From: a bacterium
GTDB lineage: Bacteria; Bdellovibrionota; Bdellovibrionia; Bdellovibrionales; UBA1609
Length of the DNA: 6,212 nt
Assembly (NCBI GenBank): GCA_021784635.1
Contig: JAJYHS010000124.1
Span: 1-6,212 of the forward strand
Reading direction: 5' to 3'
The notes beneath the pieces are model-generated. The model had not been told where the DNA came from. It saw only the letters and a list, made by a program, of their open reading frames with translations, and did no database searches. Shown here in pieces: positions 1 through 6,212 of this stretch (position 1 is the stretch's first letter; each line of letters opens with the position of its first letter). A program made the translations under genes and the position numbers.

Positions 1-255
1 GGTCGGCACTTCCATAAAAGTATCGATTTTAGCCGTTTTTGGATCCGGCACGACATACATGTCCGAGTCATTGATACTCTTCCAACCGCGAATCGAACTG
101 CCATCAAATCCTAGGCCGCTCTCAAAAACTTCTTCGTTTAATTCATATAGTGGGATTGTAAAATGTTGCCAGGTGCCCGGTAGGTCGACAAATTTTAAGT
201 CGACCATTTTTACTCCGCGATCTTTAGCATATTTTATCACTTCGGTCGGGGTCAT
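1..255 (-). CDS. glnA: Glutamine synthetase type I, N-terminal part (runs off left edge)
   Basis: Only the first 85 codons are in the window; the frame is open to base 1. The enzyme joins ammonia to glutamate using ATP and is the central step of ammonium assimilation in the cytoplasm, as a dodecamer in the GlnA family. The visible part is the N-terminal beta-grasp domain. It contains the typical segment KFVDLPGTWQH at residues 21-31, the strongly conserved GFDGSSIRGW at 49-58, and NDSDMYVVPDP at 62-72, all close to bacterial GSI proteins. The start is the ATG at 255-253, preceded by a strong ribosome binding site AAGGAGG with a 4-base spacer. It lies 53 bases downstream of glnB on the same strand, so the two probably form a glnBA operon and GlnB would act in its control. 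The catalytic domain and the adenylylation tyrosine lie outside the window. Identification is secure despite truncation. Confidence 0.96.
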   Translation of the reverse strand, partial: MTPTEVIKYAKDRGVKMVDLKFVDLPGTWQHFTIPLYELNEEVFESGLGFDGSSIRGWKSINDSDMYVVPDPKTAKIDTFMEVPT

Positions 256-259
256 GGAG

Positions 260-266
260 CCTCCTT
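260..266 (-). promoter_or_regulatory. Ribosome binding site of glnA
   Basis: The minus strand reads AAGGAGG here, a near-perfect Shine-Dalgarno sequence, 4 bases before the glnA ATG. It fixes the glnA start and implies efficient translation, in contrast to glnB upstream, which has no clear Shine-Dalgarno. Confidence 0.85.
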
Positions 267-308
267 GTTTTTTAAAAGTTCATTACAAATTCAAAATTTT
301 CTCGGCAC

Positions 309-1413
<1,105 letters not shown>

Positions 1414-1429
1414 GGTTTTTGCGGGTATT

Positions 1430-1945
1430 ATGAGCCACTATTCTCAGACCCTTTTTGATGTTGTCTTGATTGAGCCAGAGATCCCCAACAATACCGGTAA
1501 TATCGGACGAACTTGTGTGGGATTATGGTCAAGGCTTCATTTGGTCGGTCCGCTTGGCTTTTCTATTGATGATAAGCAAGTTCGCCGGGCCGGCCTTGAT
1601 TACTGGCCAAATTTGGACCTTGTTTATCATCCAACGAGGCAGAGCTGGCTAAAAAGCTTGGAGCCCGGCCAACGAGTTCACCTCATAGAAACAACCGGCG
1701 AGAAGACAATTTTCGATATTGAGTTTCGACCGGGCGATGCGCTTGTATTTGGCAAAGAAACGAAGGGCATGCCAAGCGACATTCTCGGCCACTTTGAAGA
1801 TCATGTGTATCGCATCCCGTTCCCCGGCAAAATTCGTAGTTTTAATTTGGCAAATTGCGTGGCGATGGTTATGGGAGAAGCGCTACGTCAGCTCATTCAA
1901 GCTGGCTACACGACAGGCATAGACAGGTCGCGCCTAAAATTATAA
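1430..1945 (+). CDS. trmL: tRNA (cytidine/uridine-34-2'-O)-methyltransferase
   Basis: This is a 171-residue single-domain SPOUT (SpoU/TrmD trefoil-knot) methyltransferase of the TrmL/YibK family. In E. coli, TrmL methylates the ribose of wobble base 34 in two tRNA-Leu isoacceptors using S-adenosylmethionine, acting as a dimer in the cytoplasm. Visible family marks are EPEIPNNTGNIGRTC at 15-29, the DDKQVRRAGLDYW block at 47-59, FGKETKGMP at 107-115, and the knot segment RIPFPGKIRSFNLANCVAMV at 128-147 that forms the cofactor pocket. Length is close to the E. coli protein, with a slightly longer N-terminus and tail. The ATG at 1430 has no clear Shine-Dalgarno sequence; with only 16 bases after the preceding stop, translation may depend on coupling. 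It is followed by secA after 9 bases. Family assignment is firm; the exact tRNA target is inferred. Confidence 0.93.
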   Translation: MSHYSQTLFDVVLIEPEIPNNTGNIGRTCVGLWSRLHLVGPLGFSIDDKQVRRAGLDYWPNLDLVYHPTRQSWLKSLEPGQRVHLIETTGEKTIFDIEFRPGDALVFGKETKGMPSDILGHFEDHVYRIPFPGKIRSFNLANCVAMVMGEALRQLIQAGYTTGIDRSRLKL

Positions 1946-1954
1946 AGTCATCTG

Positions 1955-4726
1955 ATGATCAATAAGTTATTTAAGAAGGTTGTAGGGACAAGCCATGAGC
2001 GCGAAATGCGCCGCTTGCGCCCGACAGTCGAGCACATCGCAACGTTCGAATCGAAGCTACAGGGGCTAAGCGATGCCGAACTCAAAGCAAAAACCCCTGA
2101 ATTTAAAGAACGAATTTCGCGGGGTGAAAAACTCGAAGAGTTATTGCCCGAAGCCTTTGCGGTCGTGCGTGAAGCCTCAAAGCGTACGCTTGGCATGCGC
2201 CACTACGACGTGCAAATGATCGGCGGGATTGTTTTGTTTCGCGGCGGTATTGCTGAAATGCGAACGGGTGAGGGCAAAACTCTGGTTGCCACCCTGCCCC
2301 TTTATTTAAACGCTTTAACGGGTAAAGGCGCGCATCTTGTTACCGTTAACGATTATCTTGCGAAACGCGACTGCGAGTGGATGGGTCAGATTTATCATTA
2401 TCTCGGCCTTACTACGGGCACAATTGTGCACGAAAAAACAGACGAAGAACGCAAAATAGAATACGCGGCCGATATTACGTACGGGACGAATAACGAATTT
2501 GGCTTTGATTATTTACGCGACAATATGAAGTTTGACCTTTCCGATTACGTGCAAAGGCCACATCACTTTGCCATTGTTGACGAGTGCGATTCAATTTTGG
2601 TCGACGAGGCGAGAACTCCGCTTATTATTTCAGGGCCATCTGAGGAATCGACTGACAAATACGAAAAAATCGATCGAATCATCCCTCAGTTGAAACTCGA
2701 CGAGCATTTTACAATGGAGGAGAAAACCAAAACGGTTTCGCTTACCGAAGAAGGCAACACAAAATGCGAAGAGCTTCTCGGGGTCGACAATCTTTATGAT
2801 CCGCAGCACATCGAACTTGTACACCACATTTATCAAGGTTTAAAGGCCCACCACCTTTATCATCGCGACGTCGATTACATGGTCGTCAATGGCGAAATCG
2901 TGATCGTTGACGAGTTTACGGGGCGTCTCATGCCCGGCCGGCGTTGGAGCGATGGCATGCACCAAGCGATCGAAGCCAAAGAACACGTGCCGATTCGAAG
3001 TGAAAACCAAACCCTCGCGACGATTACGTTTCAAAACTATTTTAGGATGTATGAAAGATTGTCGGGTATGACGGGCACCGCTGAGACCGAAGCGGTCGAA
3101 TTCAAGAAAATTTATAACCTTGATGTAACAGTAATTCCGACAAATAGGCCCATTAGGCGATTTGATCACGAAGACATCGTGTACAAAAATGAAAACGCGA
3201 AATATCGGGCTATCGTTCGTGACATTCAGGAACGAAATCAAAAAGGCCAGCCCGTGCTGGTTGGTACGGTAAGCATTGAGAGATCTGAAAAGCTAAGTCG
3301 GTTTTTAAAAAATGATGGGATCACCCATAATGTATTAAACGCGAAACAACACGAGCGCGAAGCTGAAATTGTCGCGCAAGCGGGTCGAAAAGGCGCGATC
3401 ACGATTGCCACAAATATGGCCGGCCGCGGGACGGACATCGTGCTTGGTGGTAATGCCGAATTTTTGGCGCGTGCGGAATTGCGGCGCGCTTCAGGCGGCA
3501 AAGAAGTCGACTCAAACCGCAATGAATTCAAGCAAGTGCTTGAAAAGTACAAAGTCCAATGTGCGGCAGAAAAAGAAGAAGTGGTGGCGGCCGGCGGGCT
3601 CTATATTATCGGAACAGAACGCCATGAGGCGCGCCGTATCGACAATCAATTGCGTGGTCGGTCGGGACGACAAGGCGACCCAGGGGAGTCGCGATTTTAT
3701 TTGTCTCTTGAAGACGATCTCATGCGTAAATTTAACGGTGAGCGCATCCAAAAAATTATGACGATGTTAAAGGTTCCAGAGGATGAACCAATTACCGCGC
3801 GCATGGTGACAAATGCCATAGAAGGAGCGCAACGCAAAGTTGAAGGGCACAACTTTGATATTCGTAAGCATCTTCTTGAGTACGACGATGTCATGAATAA
3901 ACAGCGCACCGCAATTTATGGGCTTCGCCGCGAAATTTTAAACGGAAAGCCAGAAGATCTCGAGCGCATTATTTTAGATTTTCTTGGTGACACAACGTCG
4001 CGTACGCTTGAGCAATTTGCTCCCGAAAAAGGCAAGCCGTCCGATTGGGATCTGTCCGGTCTTCGAACGGCGTTGCAAAAACAATTTGGCATTGACCTTG
4101 AATTTGATCATTCAACGGCAACCGTTGAGAGTCTTACTAACGCTGTTCGCGATGAAGTAAAGCGCACTTACGACCAGCAGAAGAAGGAAATTGGCGAGCA
4201 TTGGCCGCAGATGCAAAAAATGATTTTGCTCCAAACGCTCGATATGCGTTGGAAGGATCACCTTAAAATCATTGATTACTTGCAAGATGCTGTTCGGCTT
4301 CGTTTTACCGCGCAACAGGATCCGCTTGTACAGTACAAGACCGAGGGTTTTGCGGCATTTGAACGGATGAATGAAGTCATCGCTTCAGAAGTGATTGAAA
4401 AACTCATCAAGGTTCGCATTCTATCTCCCGAAGAAGCGGAAGAGGCAAATCGCTTTGAAATGGAATGGCGAAGACGACAAGGGCAACAACAGTTCAACTA
4501 TCAAGGCAGCGAGGCGTCAGAGGGCGCAAGCTTTTTAAACCAAGCTCCGGGCGTAAATGCCGCAACTCAAAGTGGTTCTGAAAGAAATGGGGCTGGCTAC
4601 GGTGCATCTCCAGCGGGCATGCCATCTGAGGCCGAGTTTGCGCGCGATGATATGATGAATTCCGAGCCAAAAATGAACCGCGCTCAGCGTCGCGCAATGG
4701 AGCGAAAAAAGCATAAGAGGGCGTAG
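1955..4726 (+). CDS. secA: Preprotein translocase ATPase SecA
   Basis: The 923-residue protein is full length for the family. SecA is the motor that pushes unfolded preproteins through SecYEG at the inner membrane. Domains in order: Walker A MRTGEGKT (102-109) and the Walker B/DEAD-like [14 protein letters not shown] (207-220) in nucleotide-binding domain 1; the preprotein cross-linking domain from about 222 to 350; [15 protein letters not shown] (366-380); domain 2 with [15 protein letters not shown] (486-500) and [20 protein letters not shown] (565-584); then the helical scaffold, with [11 protein letters not shown] at 641-651 and LDMRWKDHL at 762-770. Two oddities: the two-helix-finger loop reads LRFTAQQDP (782-790) where most SecA have LRGYAQKDP, and the C-terminus ends in a basic [17 protein letters not shown] (907-923) without the usual CxCxSGxxxxCC/HC zinc motif. 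A low-complexity Gln/Ser/Ala/Gly-rich linker (about 841-900) precedes that tail. The start ATG lies 9 bases after trmL and lacks a clear Shine-Dalgarno. Confidence 0.98.
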   Translation: MINKLFKKVVGTSHEREMRRLRPTVEHIATFESKLQGLSDAELKAKTPEFKERISRGEKLEELLPEAFAVVREASKRTLGMRHYDVQMIGGIVLFRGGIAEMRTGEGKTLVATLPLYLNALTGKGAHLVTVNDYLAKRDCEWMGQIYHYLGLTTGTIVHEKTDEERKIEYAADITYGTNNEFGFDYLRDNMKFDLSDYVQRPHHFAIVDECDSILVDEARTPLIISGPSEESTDKYEKIDRIIPQLKLDEHFTMEEKTKTVSLTEEGNTKCEELLGVDNLYDPQHIELVHHIYQGLKAHHLYHRDVDYMVVNGEIVIVDEFTGRLMPGRRWSDGMHQAIEAKEHVPIRSENQTLATITFQNYFRMYERLSGMTGTAETEAVEFKKIYNLDVTVIPTNRPIRRFDHEDIVYKNENAKYRAIVRDIQERNQKGQPVLVGTVSIERSEKLSRFLKNDGITHNVLNAKQHEREAEIVAQAGRKGAITIATNMAGRGTDIVLGGNAEFLARAELRRASGGKEVDSNRNEFKQVLEKYKVQCAAEKEEVVAAGGLYIIGTERHEARRIDNQLRGRSGRQGDPGESRFYLSLEDDLMRKFNGERIQKIMTMLKVPEDEPITARMVTNAIEGAQRKVEGHNFDIRKHLLEYDDVMNKQRTAIYGLRREILNGKPEDLERIILDFLGDTTSRTLEQFAPEKGKPSDWDLSGLRTALQKQFGIDLEFDHSTATVESLTNAVRDEVKRTYDQQKKEIGEHWPQMQKMILLQTLDMRWKDHLKIIDYLQDAVRLRFTAQQDPLVQYKTEGFAAFERMNEVIASEVIEKLIKVRILSPEEAEEANRFEMEWRRRQGQQQFNYQGSEASEGASFLNQAPGVNAATQSGSERNGAGYGASPAGMPSEAEFARDDMMNSEPKMNRAQRRAMERKKHKRA
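4715..4721 (+). promoter_or_regulatory. Ribosome binding site inside the secA end, for the downstream GTG start
   Basis: AAGAGGG sits within the last codons of secA, 6 bases before the GTG at 4728. It supports the GTG as the true start of the zinc-ribbon gene, and the 1-base gap to the secA stop suggests translational coupling. Confidence 0.7.
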
Positions 4727-4727
4727 A

Positions 4728-5285
4728 GTGAGCATAAAGTGCCCGTTGTGTCAGGCCGAAATTAATTCCGACGCTTTTGGTTTAATTACGTGTCCAAGCT
4801 GCGGGGGGCAAATCGTGGTCGGGATGGATGACGAGATTGCCGACGCCGACGCTAGTCACGATGAAATTCAGCCACAAATTGAAGGTCAAACCGACGCAAG
4901 TGAAGCGGCGAGCGCTCCCGAGCCGATAGATAATGAAACAGTTTCGCCGACTGAGATAAAATCAGTTGAGCCCACAAATAATGCCGGCGACCTTGCCGAT
5001 ATTGCTGAATACGGTAACTCCCCCGAATCGCAGGCGCGTGAGGGTCTGTTGAGGTTTAATATTTGCCTAACAAATATTGACACTTCGGATGTGCGAAAAT
5101 CTGTGCGTGAAGTTCTTGAAGATCCTAGATTTTTGTTTGACGTCGAAGCCATTTTGCACTCGATTCGAGATGGAGTAGTGAAAATTTCAGACGTGACTCC
5201 CGTGAAGGCGGCGGTGTTAATTCAAAGGCTTCGCGGTTTGCCGGTCGGAATAACTTGGGAGCAATATGCGATTCATTCACCCTAA
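4728..5285 (+). CDS. Uncharacterised zinc-ribbon protein with acidic linker and conserved-looking C-terminal domain
   Basis: The 185-residue product has three parts. Residues 1-30 are a zinc ribbon with two CxxC knuckles, CPLC (5-8) and CPSC (22-25). Residues about 33-104 are a low-complexity acidic linker rich in Asp, Glu, Ala, Ser and Pro, probably disordered. Residues about 107-182 form a compact, mixed helix/strand-looking domain containing DTSDVRKSVREVLEDPRFLF (118-137) and PVKAAVLIQRLRGLPVGITW (158-177). There is no signal peptide or membrane segment, so it is probably cytoplasmic. The start is GTG, supported by an AAGAGGG site and by the first CxxC lying at its N-terminus. It begins 1 base after secA, whose own C-terminal zinc motif is absent, and overlaps the next gene by 20 bases. 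I do not recognise a named family. Similar zinc-ribbon-plus-linker layouts occur in several unrelated regulatory proteins, so a function cannot be given. Confidence 0.85.
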   Translation: MSIKCPLCQAEINSDAFGLITCPSCGGQIVVGMDDEIADADASHDEIQPQIEGQTDASEAASAPEPIDNETVSPTEIKSVEPTNNAGDLADIAEYGNSPESQAREGLLRFNICLTNIDTSDVRKSVREVLEDPRFLFDVEAILHSIRDGVVKISDVTPVKAAVLIQRLRGLPVGITWEQYAIHSP

Positions 5286-5853
5286 AGCGGAGTTGAACTT
5301 TATAAAAATGGCGATTGTCGCCGTTGTCATTGCAGGTGGGATTGCGGTACGCGCGAATGCCGAAGGTGCGGATCGTGAATGGGCGGTGCGAATCACACGT
5401 CTAAACAAACTTCAGGCTCGTATTCAATCTGATAAAAAAACACTGCTTTCGGCAATTGTGGCAAAGAGGTCCGGCAATCACTACGTCATTTCTAATAGTA
5501 AGAAGATCGGTGTTTTAAAAGAAATCGTGAAATCTTATAAAGACATGATGCACTCGATGGATCAATACAATCATCAGACAGAAATTCTCAAATATGAGTA
5601 TCCGGAAGAAGGGGCGGCAATCGACCGGCATTATTTATTAATGCACAAAAAGCCCCTTCACGAATATGAGACGCAATCGGGCCTCGAGGGTGAACTCACA
5701 GCCCTAAAAAATAATATAGATAAAAAATACGAGCCGATCATGGGCCGCCCCCTTAAGCCTACAGTTGAACAAATCAATCGCGCGCACGGCATCTTACCGG
5801 CGCAACCTAAAGAAAACAAAAATTCTGCCGGGCGATTGAAGTTAAGCGAATAG
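5266..5853 (+). CDS. Uncharacterised secreted (periplasmic) helical protein
   Basis: The 195-residue product has a Sec-type signal peptide: a positively charged N-region to Lys14, a hydrophobic core AIVAVVIAGGIAV (16-28), and an ANA cleavage motif at 30-32, so the mature protein would begin at Glu33. The mature part has no cysteine and no second membrane segment. It is rich in Lys, Glu and Gln and looks mostly helical, with possible coiled-coil stretches (about 40-65, 80-110 and 135-155), and ends in a Pro/Lys/Asn-rich tail. The start ATG at 5266 overlaps the preceding gene by 20 bases in another frame and follows GGGAG by 4 bases. A second in-frame ATG at 5308 would shorten the signal peptide but has no well-spaced ribosome site. 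I do not recognise the family. Being last in a run with secA, it would itself be a SecA client, though this context is probably not functionally specific. Confidence 0.8.
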   Translation: MRFIHPKAELNFIKMAIVAVVIAGGIAVRANAEGADREWAVRITRLNKLQARIQSDKKTLLSAIVAKRSGNHYVISNSKKIGVLKEIVKSYKDMMHSMDQYNHQTEILKYEYPEEGAAIDRHYLLMHKKPLHEYETQSGLEGELTALKNNIDKKYEPIMGRPLKPTVEQINRAHGILPAQPKENKNSAGRLKLSE

Positions 5854-5888
5854 CGACCGGGAAAAGCTTTACAAATTAGAAATACTGA
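5854..5888. other. Convergent gap with no clear terminator
   Basis: These 35 bases lie between the stop codons of two converging genes. They contain a short AAAGCTTT palindrome but no GC-rich stem followed by a T tract in either direction. Transcription termination here is probably Rho-dependent or lies inside a neighbouring gene. Confidence 0.5.
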
Positions 5889-6212
5889 TTATTGGCCAAC
5901 GGGCTGAAAGTGCCCCGACGATTTGTTGGGGAGTTTGTTGGGGCGCCCCACATAAGTGACACGATTGTGTGCAAAAAACACATCCGTTGTAACAAATTTA
6001 TGATTGGTACCGTCGTCGGTCTCGTATACCCACCGATCCTGATTAAGACGCCGGTCCGAAATCTTTGGGCTACCTGCAATATTTAGAACTTCCGACTTTG
6101 ACATGCCAACACGAATTTGGCGCAGGGCCTGGCTTTCGGGCAGACTTGAACAACCAAACAGCGCACTACAACAACAAGCGGCAATAATTATTTTCAGATT
6201 GTGTCGAATGAT
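5889..6212 (-). CDS. BamE/SmpA-domain outer-membrane lipoprotein (5' end beyond right edge)
   Basis: The frame is open from the right edge to a TAA at 5891-5889, giving 107 visible residues; the start codon lies just outside. The visible N-terminus is a lipoprotein signal: basic RHNLK, a hydrophobic stretch, then the lipobox LFGC with the lipidated Cys at bases 6152-6150, followed by SSLPES. An alternative IAAC lies eight residues earlier, inside a CCC run. Next come LRQIRVGMSKSEVLNIAGSP and a nearby DRWVYE, which match the SmpA/OmlA (BamE) pattern of xxIxxGMxxxxVxxxLGxP then WxY. BamE is a small lipoprotein of the BAM complex that inserts outer-membrane proteins. VFFAHNRVTYVG would be the final strand of the fold. 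The mature protein (about 87 residues) is slightly shorter than E. coli BamE and the domain follows the lipidated Cys closely. Since this domain also occurs in other lipoproteins, I do not assign bamE. A short ATG at 6104 lies inside GM of the motif and is not the start. Confidence 0.8.
   Translation of the reverse strand: MIRHNLKIIIAACCCSALFGCSSLPESQALRQIRVGMSKSEVLNIAGSPKISDRRLNQDRWVYETDDGTNHKFVTTDVFFAHNRVTYVGRPNKLPNKSSGHFQPVGQ
5922..5943. repeat. Short direct repeat within the lipoprotein gene
   Basis: TTTGTTGGGG occurs at 5922-5931 and again at 5934-5943, a 12-base period. On the minus strand it encodes PNKLPNKS in the C-terminal tail of the lipoprotein, consistent with an in-frame tandem duplication of four codons. 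It abuts the perfect 12-base palindrome TGGGGCGCCCCA at 5939-5950. Confidence 0.6.

Noticed and set aside
5939..5950. Palindrome as a Rho-independent terminator
   Set aside because: It lies within the lipoprotein coding region, has no loop, and is not followed by a T tract in either direction.
5892..6086. Plus-strand 64-residue open frame near the right edge
   Set aside because: It is the antisense shadow of the BamE/SmpA-like lipoprotein, whose domain motifs and lipobox are clear.
6102..6104. ATG at 6104 as start of a 71-residue minus-strand protein
   Set aside because: The same frame continues upstream to the window edge and encodes a lipoprotein signal peptide and the first half of the IRVGM motif, so this Met is internal.

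Overview
The window reads as ordinary bacterial housekeeping chromosome from a Gram-negative, outer-membrane organism. The evidence is a SecA ATPase, a secreted protein with a Sec signal peptide, a BamE/SmpA-type outer-membrane lipoprotein, and a glnB-glnA pair of the kind common in proteobacteria and relatives. Base composition looks moderate, with neither strong AT nor strong GC bias. A delta-proteobacterial or Bdellovibrionota-like source would fit, but this is an impression from protein style and not a proven assignment. I see no mobile element, CRISPR array, tRNA or rRNA.

Layout. On the minus strand at the left edge, glnB (PII signalling protein) is followed 53 bases later by the start of glnA (glutamine synthetase), which runs off the left edge; together they look like a glnBA operon. 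A divergent intergenic region of 139 bases separates them from a plus-strand run of five closely packed genes. These are a gamma-glutamylcyclotransferase-like (AIG2/GGCT fold) protein, trmL (tRNA Cm34/Um34 methyltransferase), secA, a short zinc-ribbon protein of unknown function, and a small secreted helical protein. Gaps in this run are 16, 9 and 1 bases, and the last pair overlaps by 20 bases, so it is probably one transcription unit with translational coupling. A minus-strand BamE/SmpA-domain lipoprotein, cut by the right edge, converges on it with a 35-base gap.

How the genes work together. GlnB senses 2-oxoglutarate and energy state and controls glutamine synthetase, so the left part is nitrogen assimilation. 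The gamma-glutamylcyclotransferase-like gene has a loose thematic link to glutamate chemistry. The right part concerns the cell envelope: SecA drives export, the last gene of the run encodes a probable Sec substrate, and the lipoprotein resembles a part of the outer-membrane protein assembly machinery.

No clearly new multi-gene system is visible. The points most worth a second look are an altered two-helix-finger loop in SecA, the loss of the usual SecA C-terminal zinc-binding motif right beside a separate zinc-ribbon gene, a Glu-to-Asp change at the presumed catalytic position of the cyclotransferase-like protein together with a C-terminal extension, and the uncharacterised gene pair downstream of secA.
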